Both the position numbers and the translations under genes were made by a program. A model generated the notes under the pieces. It did not search any database, had not been told where the DNA came from, and saw only the letters and a program-made list of their open reading frames with translations. From contig JAHLEZ010000001.1 of assembly GCA_020726505.1 (NCBI GenBank), forward strand, positions 5,146,001 through 5,210,000: DNA of 64,000 nt. The letters run 5' to 3'. Every line of letters starts with the position of its first letter. Position 1 is the first letter of the stretch. This DNA comes from Leptodontidium sp. MPI-SDFR-AT-0119. Its lineage: Eukaryota > Ascomycota > Leotiomycetes > Helotiales > Leptodontidiaceae. Below are positions 1 to 12,544 of the stretch, piece after piece.

Positions 1-657
1 TGCCTCTTCTTCGTGCTTCGAATGGTTGTCGTGATCGGATTCGTAGGTTGCTTCAGTTTCATCGCCGTAGGTAAGCTCTGTTCCCATGTCATAGGTCAAG
101 TTACTTCCATCGTATGTCATCTCTGTGCCTTCCCGATCATAGCTGTCGTCCGTTTGCATGCTGAGCTCCGAGTCCTGCCCTCTGTAACTGTCCTGCTCGA
201 TGCTAGCAACCACTGCTCTTGCTGCAGCTTGGATTTGTGCTTCTATGCGATCAATTTGACGTTCTCTGGCCGCACGCTCTTTCTCATCTTCCCGATCCTG
301 CTCGGATTGTTGTTCAAGATCCTCCTCTTCTGCAACATCTTCTACTGTTGCTTTGTGGGGTTCGATGTGCGGAGATGGGATGTTTTCCTTGTGTTCCTCC
401 TCTGGTTCAACTGGATTGATATTCTCCTCGTCATTCTCTTTTGGTGACTCGGCCTTGATTTCCTCCTGGCCCCAAGAATCATGATGTACCACCGTCTGAT
501 TACTCGAAACCCTTTCTGGCGACATCTCGCCCTGTGCTTTGCTCGTTTCCTCCTTCGCAGGTTGTTCGATGGTATCTTCTTGTGATTTTGATCCTTCAGA
601 GAGACATGAAGGGTCAACATGAATTTCGAAGTCCTTCGGGGGAGTTGTGTTCCGCAT
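1..657 (-). CDS. Acidic low-complexity protein, N-terminal 219 residues (runs off window)
   Basis: An uninterrupted minus-strand frame starts at the ATG at 657-655 (MRNTTPPKDFEIH...) and is still open at base 1, so the C-terminal part lies outside the window. The visible 219 residues are rich in Glu, Asp, Ser and Gln. A charged stretch around residues 120-150 (REDEKERAARERQIDRIEAQ) could form a short coiled coil. Near the window edge there are four Thr-Tyr units 7-8 residues apart (TYDGSNL, TYDMGTEL, TYGDETEA, TYESDH). I do not recognise the family. The composition suggests a nuclear or cytoskeletal scaffold, but that is a guess. Antisense frames over the same bases have no protein-like character. 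Confidence 0.7.
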   Translation of the reverse strand, partial: MRNTTPPKDFEIHVDPSCLSEGSKSQEDTIEQPAKEETSKAQGEMSPERVSSNQTVVHHDSWGQEEIKAESPKENDEENINPVEPEEEHKENIPSPHIEPHKATVEDVAEEEDLEQQSEQDREDEKERAARERQIDRIEAQIQAAARAVVASIEQDSYRGQDSELSMQTDDSYDREGTEMTYDGSNLTYDMGTELTYGDETEATYESDHDNHSKHEEEA

Positions 658-2057
658 TTCGACGGGTAGCTCGGGGCCTTAATGTTTGCTCAAAGTAAAT
701 AATGACGCGGCAAGTCTGTTCATGCAGCAACCCGTTCCGTATCGAGGGATTTGCCGAAATGTGATACGTCGACTTTTGTTTGCTGATGTTGATATATGAG
801 GCCTCGATATCGTTTACAGAGTTCGTAGATTCGGTGCATGTGAAATTTTGTTTTTGGGAGGATGGAAAGTCGGTGTTGGCATTTGTTTTGGAGTGTTGCT
901 AGGTGGTTGCTAGGTGGGCCGGGTTTCATTTCGCGATGGGCCACTGTTGAAAGACCGTTTATGGGAAAACGAATTAGAAACCACCTGGAATTGAAAAGAC
1001 GACATCTTCCGACATTTGACTGATCATAAGTTGAGTTCTATTCATATTAGTTTCATTTTGCCGCCGGTTGTGGGAAAGGGTTAAGTTGCCAGTTCTTGAC
1101 TCCATTTGGACTTGCTTCACTGGACCTGTTTGTCAGGCGAGCATTGCAACAGTTGTGCATCAAGTCATCACCACAGCACCCAAGCGTTAGTTGCTCAAAA
1201 GTATTTACTTTTCAATTAGTGATACTTGAAAGTTGTGTCTATCGCCCAGTGTGGGCATATTATTTCACGCTTTTATAGTGTGTTAATGATGCGAAGGCGC
1301 TCAACTTCCTGCCTAGGTACCTAGGTAGGTATTGATCAAGATCGTCATTTTCTTCAATCTGTCGAAATGTATCCTGCTACTAAAAGTTCCCTTTCAAGCA
1401 ACTCCTGACACACAGATAAAGCTTGAGGGTGCTTCAAAGTCCATTTGGTCCATTTCGTTTCCTTTTTCCCTCTTCATTCCTCGCTCCTCCTCTTCAGCGC
1501 AGGGAAATTGGAATACCTGAAGGCTGGTCATGTGATCAATCCAGCACAAAACGGCGATGCATGCGCAAGCTGCAAATGCCGTGCAACAACAGCCCGATGC
1601 ATGCATGGATATACAATATTCATTGTTGTCGACATCGTGGGAAGACATCAGGATTTATGCAAGAAAACAAGCTGGACATACCTTTTCCCCATTACTTTCC
1701 CAACGAAACTTCTCCCTCAAAGCCCGCTACGTCATGGGCAAAGATTGTCAGGGGTTGGTCCTGTCCAGGCCCCTTATCACGACAAGCGAAGGCTGTTTTC
1801 CTTGGTGGGGGTTGCATGTGCATGGAGGGGCTGGAGGTGAGCTTACCTGCTAGTAGTTCTCTTACCTACTTATTTTTTTTTACTTATTCCCTGCTTTCCA
1901 TTCACTTGCTTTTCTACGTATTTCTCGCTCGCTCCTCCCATCATAGATATTTGGATATTGGATTGTTTGTTGTATTTTGCTTAGATTATTCAAGCCCCTA
2001 GACCGGAGACCGAGAAGTTCAAGTACTCGTACAGTAAAAAGAAGACAAGACGACAAG
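658..2057. other. Intergenic region between divergent genes
   Basis: It holds the upstream regions of the acidic-protein gene (-) and the amylase gene (+). A palindromic CCTAGGTACCTAGG lies at 1312-1325. A T-rich pyrimidine tract at about 1865-1915 precedes the amylase start. Short ORFs on both strands here have no recognisable motif. Confidence 0.5.
1312..1330. repeat. Palindromic CCTAGGTACCTAGG motif
   Basis: Self-complementary 14-mer at 1312-1325 followed by another TAGGT. Shorter relatives of the same word appear at about 47286 (ACCTAGGT) and 57201 (AGGTACCT). Function unknown; it may be a dispersed fungal promoter word. Confidence 0.45.
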
Positions 2058-3825
2058 ATGGCAGATTCAGGTAGATACTCATACCAATTCCCCCTTCCTT
2101 CTTCTACTACTACCTCTTTTCCCCAACTAACACCCTCCATAGAGCAGACTCCCACCCCGGAGAACATGACCATGATGCAAGGCTTCGAATGGTACGTTCC
2201 TGATGATCACAAGCATTGGGTCCGTCTCCACGACAACATCCCCCAGCTCAAAGCTGCTGGAATTGACAACATCTGGGTTCCTCCCGGATGCAAGGCTTCC
2301 TCTCCATCTGGTAACGGCTACGACATCTATGATCTGTACGATTTGGGCGAGTTCGATCAGAAGGGATCGAAGGGGACGAAATGGGGTACCAAGGAAGAGC
2401 TTGTGGCAATGGTGAAGAAGGCAACCGAGGTGGGAGTTGGGATCTATTGGGATGCAGGTAATTTATGAAGTTCGCTCTGCCAATCACTGCTAATCAATGC
2501 CTTCAGTTCTAAACCACAAAGCTGCGGCAGACCACAAAGAGAAATGCGAAGTCCAAGAAGTCGACTCCGACGATCGAAACAAGACCATCTCAGACCCATA
2601 CCAAATTGACGCTTGGCTAGGATTTGACTTTCCTGGCCGTGGGGACAAATACTCCAAGCAAAAGTACCACTGGTATCATTTCTCTGGTACAGACTACAAT
2701 GCTGCAAACAACAAGACTGCTATCTACAAGATTCTGGGAGATAAGACAAAGGGCTGGGCCGATGGCGACGATGTCGATTCCGAGAAGGGCAATTATGATT
2801 ACCTCATGTTTGCTGATCTGGATTACTCGCACGCAGAAGTCAGTTCGGATGTGATCAACTGGGGAGTCTGGATCAGCAAGGAGATTGCGCTGAAGGGTAT
2901 TCGTTTTGATGCTGTGAAGCATTTCAGCGAGGACTTCCTGAGAGAATTCATCACTACGATGGATGAGACCCATGGTGAGGGATGGTTCTTCGTTGGTGAG
3001 TTCTGGAAAGACAGTTTGGCGGACATGAGCGCGTACTTGCAACGCATGGGCAAGAAGTTCAGTCTGTTTGATGCGCCGTTGGTGTATAATTTCAGCACAT
3101 TGAGCAAGACTGAAGGAGGAGATTTGAGGAAAGTGTTTGATGATACCTTGGTCCAGACTGAGCCTATAAATGCGGTGGTAAGCTCTCTTCCCCTGCCTGA
3201 ATTTAACGATATCCATGCTAATTCTGGGACAGACACTGGTAATGAACCACGACACCCAACCATACCAAGCCCTCGAGGCCCCCATCGAACCATTCTTCAA
3301 GCCACTCGCCTACGCACTCATCCTCCTCCGCAACACCGGCTACCCCTGCGTCTTCTACGGCGATCTCTACGGCATCCAAGGCGAGCACCCCTTCCCACCA
3401 TCATGTGGAGGTGCTCTCCCATCTCTCACTCTCGCACGCAAACTCTACGCCTACGGTAAGCAAGCTGATTACTTCGACTACGCTACTTGCATTGGCTGGG
3501 TGAGATATGGGACTTGGGATAAGAGATCCGGATGCGCTACCGTAATGAGTAATGCCGGTCCCGGCGAGAAGAGAATGCATGTTGGTGAGATGCATGCTGG
3601 TGAGAAATGGACTGACGTCCTCGGCTGGGGTGAAGGAGAAGTTGAGATTGATGGAGAAGGATTTGGTGTTTTTACTTGTCCTGGTGTGAGTCTTAGTGTT
3701 TGGGTGAATAAGGATGCTGAGGGGAGAGATCAGTTTGGGAAGTTGTGAGTTTTCTCCGCTTTGAATTTTGACGGGGGGTGTGTGCTAATTGAGATAGTGA
3801 CGATGATATCTACAAGAAGAAGTGA
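2058..3825 (+). CDS. Intracellular alpha-amylase, GH13 family
   Basis: Five exons: 2058-2070, 2143-2457, 2507-3177, 3233-3744 and 3798-3825, giving 512 residues. The retaining-amylase motifs are all present in order: MMQGFEW near the start, DAVLNHK (region I), GIRFDAVKHF with the nucleophile Asp (region II), GEFWKD with the acid/base Glu (region III) and VMNHDTQ with the third Asp (region IV). There is no signal peptide, which fits the intracellular fungal amylases (GH13_5 type) that act on maltooligosaccharides, glycogen or cell-wall alpha-glucan primers. The last 28-base exon (ending DDDIYKKK) is inferred from a good GTGAGT...CTAATT...TAG intron. If that intron is retained the protein stops at 3748. 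The first 13-base exon is joined by a 72-base intron with a CTAAC branch site. Confidence 0.9.
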
Positions 3826-5144
3826 TTGATTTCCTTTGGATTGTTGCAGGGTGACGAGTTTCATTTGGGAGAAATGACGTTGGATTGGATTCGATATATA
3901 GCAAGACTGGCTAGACTATTTACGAATATGATAAAATGGTTCTCCTTTTTATTCCATGATTTTTATTTCATGCCCTTAATGCAGGACTGATCCCTCTTTA
4001 TTTTTTTCTCGCTTAGGTCGTGGTAGAGCTACCTGAGGAAGTATGCACCTGCCACCTTGGGGAACTGTTGAGTCCAGTAACGGTGTTGGTTGGGAATGAA
4101 GACGATGTCCAAGTCTCCAAGTCTATTCATGATGGCGTGGCCGTTCCTGCCTTCGGCTCCTTCACCAACACCTGGGAAATGAAGAGAACTTAGATCGCTC
4201 AAACCACAGTCATGCAATTTGCACATCTGATATAATATGTGGAAGGTTGTCACTTTTTTCGAGGTCTTGTGAGTATTAGGGCGGGTCTGCTGATAGAGAA
4301 TTGCAGCGGATGGAGGGCTCAGAAAGGCAATCGTTGAATTGGCAGCTCGGAGTGTCGTCTTTTTGCGACTTTGGTTTCAAAAGTAAAGTTTTCTACGAAA
4401 CGCAATATTTTCAATAAATCTATGTTGAGAAGTAGTTTCGTGAGTTCCAGAGCCAGATTACGATGCGGGGGCTTGTATGGTCAACATGTTGTTGATACCA
4501 GCGTCTCGCTAGAAATAGGGGTAATTTGGGGTGATCAGAACTACATGCTGTACGGACATGTACTTTACTAAACCACGCCTCGCGGAGCATCGAACGCTTC
4601 ATGCTAAAGCGTGTGGGAAAAATAATATAGGACATGATGCTCGAAATATATATAATAGTTCATTTCTAATCTCTGTTTGTTTATCAAACATCAGTTGAAA
4701 TTCCTCCACGCGCATTGACCAATTGAGCCTCGGCATTTCAGGCTCCGTGTCACAAACAGCACCTGGGCAGCTCCTGAAAACCGATTCAGATCGTCAAAAG
4801 ATATCCTCAATATAAAAGTAGATCATGTATCTATATCGAATAGAATTCAGTATCAAAAGATCATGCTCAATGGCCAGTGCTTAAGTAATAAATTAGCACA
4901 TCCTTCACCAAAAGTCCATTCTCCACACTCTCTGTCTTCTGCCCAGAAAGCTCTCCAGCTCTCATCCCAGGACAAGTCCACCTCCGCCCACACCTTTCCC
5001 CGCCTCCGCATCTCAATTTCCAATCCCCAGAGCTCCATCACGACTCCACACGTCCGAATCCTCAAGGCACACCATCTGCGCATCGGACAATGTGCCTTGA
5101 CAATCGATAATCGAATGTGTTCGCCCTGAGGAGCGGAGTCAGGG
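3826..5144. other. Intergenic region
   Basis: Amylase 3' end, then AT-rich spacer, then a CT-rich stretch at about 4905-5060 that is probably leader of the downstream regulator. No gene or repeat recognised. Confidence 0.5.
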
Positions 5145-8100
5145 ATGAGTGCGAACTCCCCAACCAGCGGCGCAACCCCGGCTGCGAATCATGCGAATGG
5201 GGCAGCATCTCCAACACAACAGATTCCACCGCCCAAGCAGATCCGGTTCGTGAATAATGAGGGCCAGCCACCGCCTAAGAGGAGACGGATCAATGCAGCG
5301 TAGGTTTCCCCTTTGTTTTGTTTGCGCTGGGTGTTGAGTTAGAGACTCGCGGTTGATGTGACGCGCATATTGATCTTCTCTGTGAGCTTTACGTGATGAA
5401 TGGAAGACTTGAGCTGATGGGTAATTGTGCAGATGTCGGACTTGTCGCAAGCGTAAAACGAGGTGCGATGGCAAGAGACCTTTCTGCTCAACGTGTACGG
5501 ATAATGGACATGACTGCATGGGGTATGCTGAGGGACCCGAGGGAAATATGAAGAGGGAGAGGAAGGGAAGTGATAATGGCTCGCGGAGAGATAACGACGA
5601 TGACGACGAGGAAGAAGATGACAACAGGAGCGTAGATGGGACTGTGACGAGAAGGGAGAATGGGCACATGCAACGACAGTCTCATGGGAGTTATCCAGGC
5701 GCAAGCCCAGAACAGAAGAGGATGGATTCGAAGCAGCAGACTCATTCTAGCTATAACCCGAGTCCGCCGAAACGACAAGATACACGAGATGGCGGAAAAG
5801 GGAGGGGGTCATTTATGGAATACAGGGACAGTGCAGTGTTTTCTGATGAGACGCAAAGCCCTACAAGTATGTTGAGCTAAAAATTGGGACAGAATAATAC
5901 TGACAAATTAGCTGAACGATCGCCCGCCGTCCCTTATGAGAACCATCGAGTACCCTATTTTCGATATTTTGGCCCCACAGCTATCGTTCCAGGTTTCAAA
6001 CAAATGGTAGTTTCTGTCAGAGAACATCGGAGGAGTACAGGTGGATCCTCAGTTGCCAGTATGTCATGGCCCAAGGAAAGCTTTACAGTACTAACAATGC
6101 AGTGTCGCCAGGCTCGAATGGTTTAGGAGGTGGAAGTTCTGGATACGGAGGCACGCAACCACAAAATGGACCAGAGCCAAGATCCACCGTTGACATGCCG
6201 ATATATGATCAGAATGACCCATTACCCGTCAACAAATTGATCATTCATCTCGTAGAAACATTTTTCGCTCATCTAGGATCGAATTACCCATTTCTCCGTC
6301 AAAAATCCTTCATTCAACGAGTGGAGGAGAAATCTGTTGAGCCAATTCTCGTGGATGCCGTTTGTGGCTTGGCTGCACGTTTTTCGGACCATCCGCTTCT
6401 TATTGGACATCCTGATAACTTGTTACCAAAGTCAGAGTATGGACATGGGTTTGCCCAAAGAGCCAAAGCTGCTGTCGTTGATACATTTCCGTGTCCCACG
6501 GTAGCTGCGGTTCAAGCATGCCTTCTCCTTGCATATGAGGGATTCGGCGCAAATCAGGATAGTGCTCTATGGATGTATTTGGGTTGTTCGATTCGAATGG
6601 CTGTGGATCTAGGTCTACAGAAACTCGACGGCGTCAAACATCAAGGGCAGAAAGATCCTGGGTACCACCGATCAAGCAACGACTCAACAAATTCAGATGT
6701 TCCTCCTCCTATCAGTGTCCAAGAAATGAGGGAAGTAGAGCAGGAAAGAACCGATACTCTATGGGCTGTTTTCATGCTTGATCGAGTCATCTCATCAGGA
6801 ACTGGGAGACCAGTCACTTTGAGAGATGAAGACTTTGAATTGTCGTTCCCAGAGATCACATCCAACGCTGACAGTGGATGGCCGAATCCATTCCCTGCTT
6901 TGATACAGATCATTCATCTGTATGGTCGCGTGTCAGATCTATTGAACAATATCAGAGATGCGAAGGATGTTACACCGAAAAGAATCGAAGGGCTTCAAGG
7001 GATGGAGAAAGATCTCACGCAGCTATACCAGAGACTTGATCAGCGGCTGACTTTCAATGCCGCGAATTTCCAGCATTATGTAAAGTCTGGGGAGGGAACG
7101 AACTTCATCCTGGTGAGCTTTATCAATCCTCTTCTTTTAATCCCACTAATATAATCTAGGTCCACTTCTGGTTTCACACGCTCATCATGCTGCTACATCA
7201 ACCGACATTGATGCACTCGTTTGAAGGCCAAATTCTATCACTACTCCCACACAGTCGTGAACTCAGCATGTCTTCAGCCAAGACAGTCGCTGATATTTTA
7301 GCCTTCGCGGAACTAATCGACCCAAGGAGTTTCATCGGCAACCCTTTCACAAGTCAACCCATGTATATTGCGGCCTGCGCATTTCTCATGGAGTCTGCTG
7401 CGCATACAGCTTCGCAGCCTACTTCACGAGACGCAAGTCCGCCACGGAATGGCGACAAAATCCTTGATGTCAAGGATCCTAGTTTGAAGAATATATCTAA
7501 TGAACAGAAACAGAAGCATACCCTCCTTGCTTCGGCTGCGAACCAAAATTATCAACGTTGCTACAAAGCTCTACAGCAGTTAGAGACTTACTGGGCTGGA
7601 ACGAGATACATTCTAGTGGCTCTTGATCAGAAAGCGAAAGGAATCTGGGATCCAGAAACCTACACTGAACAGGAATACGAAAGTACAAAGGTCAAACATG
7701 ATTTGATCCCCAGCTGGCAAAGGAAACTGACCGCACCAACTCCTGGCCGTTTTCCTGATCTGCGATCTCCTCGAATGGACAATTTGCCAGGATCGCCAGC
7801 CATTGATCCATCACAAGCTATTGGATGGTCTTTAACCGGCACAACAAATTCTCCAAGTTCTAACCTTACATTTATGTATCAAAATATGGCGGGCGATAAT
7901 CCCCAACCACCACCACCACCTCCTCCTCCTCCTCCACCCGCACCTGCAGGGAATATGATTTATGACCCGATCCGGCAGAGTCTTCCAGAGGCGACTGCAT
8001 CTTCTACTTCCACTTCCTATCACTCACGTTATCCCACTTTCGCAGCACCACGCCGACATAATTCCCAACCAATGCCACCTCCGGCCCCGAAATACTCCTC

Positions 8101-8482
8101 GATGACAGCCGACTCTGCTTCGACATCAGACGCAGAAATGCTCCTTGGTCTGCAGAGCTCGCCATTCCACGGAACCCCTACCTCACATCACTCCTTCGAC
8201 CAGAATATGACTTCTCCTAGCAACCGCCAAGACCCAGGCTCATACGATTTCTCACAAAGCAATTTCCCGAGCTCAAATTTCATGGGAAATGTCGGGGATA
8301 TGATGATGGAGAGTCAGGAGATTGATATGACGTCTATGGGCGGCGAGATGATGCCTTGGTTGGAATACTTACCCCAAGATGTCCTGAATTTCTTTGATAA
8401 TGGTACCACGACCGGGATGCCTGCTGGTGGAGGCATGAGTGGGAATGTAGATATGAATATGGGAACTAGTGGAAATGGCTGA
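5145..8482 (+). CDS. Zn2Cys6 transcription factor with fungal-specific middle homology domain
   Basis: Five exons: 5145-5299, 5433-5866, 5912-6058, 6103-7112 and 7160-8482, giving 1022 residues. The cluster at about residues 53-80 starts CRTCRKRKTRCDG and continues CSTC and CMGY, the canonical six-cysteine binuclear zinc DNA-binding domain, preceded by a basic PKRRR. An Asp/Glu-rich linker follows. The fungal-specific transcription factor domain covers about residues 290-520 (FFAHLGSNYPFLRQ, WMYLGCSIRMAVDLGLQK, DTLWAVFMLDRV). A run of about 11 prolines sits near residue 835, and the tail is rich in Ser, Met and Gly, like an activation domain. It should act in the nucleus on promoters. Target pathway unknown; the neighbouring amylase is not evidence of regulation. 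The first intron (133 bases) interrupts the codon just before the cluster. Confidence 0.9.
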
Positions 8483-9197
8483 ACAGTTTACTCTTTCTGG
8501 GTGTGGACTGGTACGGCACAATTTTCAAAACTTATGTTACAGATGCCATCGAATCATGAGCGTTTCCTCGAAATGGGGTCGGGAAACTTGGGTCACCTTT
8601 GGCATTTGAAAAACGGCGTCAAAAATCAGTCTGCATATATATACCTATATATCGTTGGGTAGGTAGTCTCTAGACAGCCGTCAGGCGGCTAATGCTCCCC
8701 AGTCGTCTTGGTTAATACACCAAAGTCTATATATACTAGGGTGTGTATTGCTGTCTACATAATCAGGCTAAATTCTAGCATCTCTCATTTCTTAGATGTC
8801 TTTGATGTCTTCTTGGGGGGTTGGCTCTCGTGCTCCCTCTCATTTTTGAGGTCTTCCATTGCATCCCCGAGGGCTCAACCCTTCGTCCATGATTCTCTCC
8901 GCATTGTTTGGCGTGCAATGCCCCGAGAAATGGCGGATACTGTGACGACTCGTTTTTGACTTGTTTTTGAATGTCTCAAGAAACGCAGCAGCAGGATGGA
9001 ACAGAGCAAATTTGACCCAACGCTGATGTTCCGTTGTAGAGTCGTTAACCATCGCAAAGGTGTTTAAACCACAATAGGATCCTGGCACAAGGCGATTCTG
9101 GCAGGGAAAGATGCCTCGCACGTGACCAACCCCAGCTGCTTTTTGTCAGGCAAGGCCGACTTCTTTAGATGGGTATGACAAACAGTTGACTCAATTA
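8483..9197. other. Intergenic region between convergent genes
   Basis: 3' flank of the Zn2Cys6 regulator and of the reductase pseudogene. Contains TATATA-rich sequence at about 8633-8655. Nothing else recognised. Confidence 0.5.
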
Positions 9198-10152
9198 TTA
9201 CTTGGACGAATTCCTAGACCGTTCCGATGCCTTCGTGATTGCTGCTGTAAAGGCAGATCTCACACCTCGACCCTCAAGCTCCAGCAATGCTTGAATGGAA
9301 TTGCCTCCGGGTGAGGATATCTTCTCGCGTGTAACCGAAGGATGACCACCACCCGTTGTCAACAACCCAAGGAGACCGATTATGCTCTTGACGAGCAGAG
9401 GCTGTGCTTCTGATCGTTTTAAGTCCTTCCGCGACTGCAGCATCCAAAAGCCCATCAATAGCCAACATTATCAAGGATCCCGAACATCCAACCAAGATGC
9501 TGGCAATGTCGAAATGAGTCTCTGGGATGAACTGAAAGTCACCAACCTGGCTTGAAATCCATTCCGTAATTTTGGAGTTCTCAGGAGTGACCCGTCCTGG
9601 GATGAAAGTCCCGAGACTCACCGCCTGGCGAATTTGGGCAGCCAGGTTTGGCATCACTCGCACAATTTGGCACTCCGAGTCTGACGGCGCACCGTCGCCG
9701 TTGATGGCGGTGTGAAGCACCGAGGTGTTGATCCCGCCCATCACGCTGATCAAGAGTTTACCGCGCAATGCTTCCCGTGCCGCTGGTTCGGTGAGGATCT
9801 CCCCGCGTTTGATTGACTTGATAGAGAACAAGATGACATCTGCTTCTTGCAATGCCGCCGTGTTCTCCGACTTGAGCCTGATATCAACTTTCTGAGAGTG
9901 TCGAGAAAGACTCGACAGGACCCGTTGCCTGCTGGCATCCGTCTCGACAGTTGCAATGACGTGACTGATGCGAATTGGGCCCTCGGTTTCGGGGATGTTC
10001 CCATCCACCGAGGAGGCATCAAGGATGCCAGATGCAATAGCGGCTTCAATCGAACCTTCACGTCGCTGGTCAGTATCAAAGGTGGGTGATTTTGATATTT
10101 GTGACCTACAACAACCAATGATAGCAACTGTCAATACTTTAAAAGCAGCCAT
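9198..10152 (-). pseudogene. Pyrroline-5-carboxylate reductase-like pseudogene
   Basis: Minus-strand sequence shows P5CR features: ISVMGGINTS, IVRVMPNLAAQI, a GCSGS segment and, near the C-terminus, ISSPGGNSIQALLELE. P5CR makes proline from pyrroline-5-carboxylate with NAD(P)H. Two faults are visible. First, the N-terminal half and the C-terminal ~75 residues are in different frames. The switch sits at a four-A run (plus bases 9417-9420) with no GT-AG intron to explain it, so it looks like a one-base insertion. Second, after the best N-terminal splice (a 54-base intron, GTAGGT...GTGAAG) the Rossmann loop reads IGCCSIEAAI, where the family has IGCGxxGxAI, so two of three glycines are gone. A sequencing error could cause the first fault but not easily the second. 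Confidence 0.75.
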
Positions 10153-11035
10153 TTCGTTAAGTCCGTAGTCTCAGAAGAGAATTGATTCTTGAATGTGGTC
10201 GATTCCACACTCCCCAGTATGAGTGGCAGAAGGCTTCTTGGATATTTATATTTATATGGATTCATGCAAGAAGGAGGAGAACTAACCATATGGCTCTGCG
10301 GCCGACTCAATTTGAGGTATATGCCGTCAATCAAGCTGACAATCTGCCGGATGATTCGAGTCCAAAGTCGATTGTATGTCACCAGTCCGAAGCGAAATTC
10401 TAAGTGGAGTCTGAAGTAACATGCAAGTCCATTTGGAGGCCCGCTTTCACCTCCTAAAGCTTATTTCAAAGTATTGCTGTTGCAACAGATCCCTAGACCA
10501 ACACTACCCTGATGCCGCTACACTACTCTGGCATACAGATATAAAGAGGTTGGACACTGAAAACCGAACTCTGGTTCGTTGTTATCGTGTTGCTAAGGAA
10601 ATCGAGGGTTTAATTGGTTAGTTTTGATACTTTAATAGCTTTAACTTAATTCCATCTGGGTTAAAATGCTTAAAACAAGCCACTTTTCGAGTTCTTCATA
10701 CAAAAAAATTGGGGATTTTGTTTGTTTACGTACTAAATATTTGACTTTCCACAATACCGGGGTTTGGTTTCCTGTGTCCACCCTCTTTACATTCTCACGC
10801 CCTTGGATAAATGGGTAATCCTCCGTATCGGAGCCTTAACGCTTGGCTTCGGCTCACAACAATCGTCAGAGGTCCGCCGCCGACCTACTTCGAAGCACTT
10901 CGAGGTATAAGTCATTACCATATGTTCTCAGCAGCCCACGCTATCCACGAGAGTGTAGAACCCTTTCAGAGAACTGCATGACAATTTTCTCGTCTCAATG
11001 TTCATGTTAGACAATACCAGCACGAAATATTCAAC
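10153..11035. other. Intergenic region between divergent genes
   Basis: Upstream sequence of the reductase pseudogene and of the MOSC gene. AT-rich around 10620-10760. No coding signal or repeat recognised. Confidence 0.5.
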
Positions 11036-12544
11036 ATGGAGTTATCAAGCTCTGACGGCTCGCAAACTACGAGTTGTCTCCTATTACTCACGCTCTTTGT
11101 TATAATCTTCAGTTTCCTAGTCCCAGTGACGTTAAAACGTCTCTCGATTCTTCCCCAACCGAACGATCGCTTCCGAATAAGACACAAGAAGCTAGGCCTG
11201 GAGCCATCCCAGACAAACTTGAAAAGCCAGTTTTCACCAGAACACCAACCGACGTCCGGCAAACCCGTGGCGCTTCAGAGCCTTTGGATTTACCCGGTCA
11301 AGTCCTGCCAGGGTATTGAACTCGCAAGCAGCAGAGTTCTGTCCTACGGTCTTGAGTTTGATCGCCTCTATACGTTTGCACAACTGAAGAGTGTGCCCAC
11401 GCGGCTTGATTCTCAAGATCACGGAAACGGTCAGCACAAGTGGGAATTCATCACCCAACGACAGTATCCCCTGCTTGGCTCTGTGGAGGTAGAGCTATGG
11501 CGGCCGGAAACAACCGAGTCAGAAACCCAGGGCGATGGATATATCTTGTTTCGCTTTCCGTGGCGAGATCCGGGCCTTAAAGGCGTTCTATCATGGGTAA
11601 CTGCGAAGCTTACGGGAGGTTGGAAGAAGCAGCTGAAGAAGGAGGTTATCCTTCCAGTTGTCTTCCCATCTGACGAAGAGATCAAGATGAAGGGGTACAC
11701 GTATGAGAATTGCAACATTTGGAAAGATACTGTCACGGCTCTCAACATGGAGCGGGACCTTCCACCAGAGCTTGCGCTCTACCTGGGCGTTAGAAACAGG
11801 CTCGCTCTATTCCGAATCGACCCTGATCGACTCCGTGAGGTGCACAGATGTGCTCCTACAAAGGATGTTGCGGGATATCAGCCGGTGACGGGTTTTCAAG
11901 ACACTGTAAGATTAATACCTCGCCTCGAGTGTTTATGGCTAACTCGTATGCAGTATCCACTGCACTTGATGAACATAAACAGTGTTCAAGACCTCGCGTC
12001 CAAGATCAAAATGGACAACAATTTGCCCTGTCTTGACATTCAGCGGTTTCGGGCCAACATTATTAGTGAGTTCGTGCCAGCCCTGCAATGTTCAGCTCCT
12101 TTTCGCTTAACACCAGATGCCTGCAGTTACGGGCGCGGCTGCGTATGAAGAAGACACTTGGAAATTGATTCTCTTCCGACCCGCTGCTAATTCGAATATG
12201 AAAGCATCTACTTATCATGTGTCATGTCGGACAGTAAGGTAAGCGATGCCTTACTTCCTGCCTGGCTGTGGCCCGTTTTCTGTCCTAGATCGCTAATTCC
12301 GTCAAGATGTAAACAACCCAATGTAGATCAAATAACAGGTGCAAAGCACCCACTTGAGCCATTCAAGGCGATGAGAACCCACAGAAACGTTGATGAAGGT
12401 GCCCCTTTGAAAGGCTGTATGGGAATGGAGATGACTCCTTTGTTTTCTGGGACAGATACTCCCGCAATAATGGAGACCATTCTAATTGTGGGGATGTCCT
12501 TAGAGGTTATCGAGAGAGGTTTACACTGGTACATAGATTCATAA
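11036..12544 (+). CDS. Membrane-anchored MOSC-domain protein (mARC-like)
   Basis: Three exons: 11036-12065, 12127-12238 and 12307-12544, giving 459 residues. A hydrophobic segment at about residues 14-34 (LLLLTLFVIIFSFLV) should anchor it to a membrane. A MOSC N-terminal beta-barrel begins near residue 80 (LWIYPVKSCQGIEL, LEFDRLY, FITQRQYP). The C-terminal MOSC domain has PLHLMNINSVQDL, RFRANIII, TWKLILF and VSCRTVRCKQPNVDQITG, where the conserved Cys is the likely molybdenum-cofactor ligand. Members bind Moco, and the mARC type reduces N-hydroxylated compounds with cytochrome b5 partners. Splicing at 12126 rather than the earlier AG at 12116 restores the conserved reading. The fungal substrate is unknown. 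Confidence 0.88.

Noticed and set aside
1423..2001. 192-residue plus-strand ORF upstream of the amylase
   Set aside because: Composition looks random, overlapping ORFs occur in other frames, no motif; it lies in promoter/leader sequence.
2617..3300. 227-residue minus-strand ORF
   Set aside because: Antisense to catalytic exons of the amylase, which carry all family motifs.
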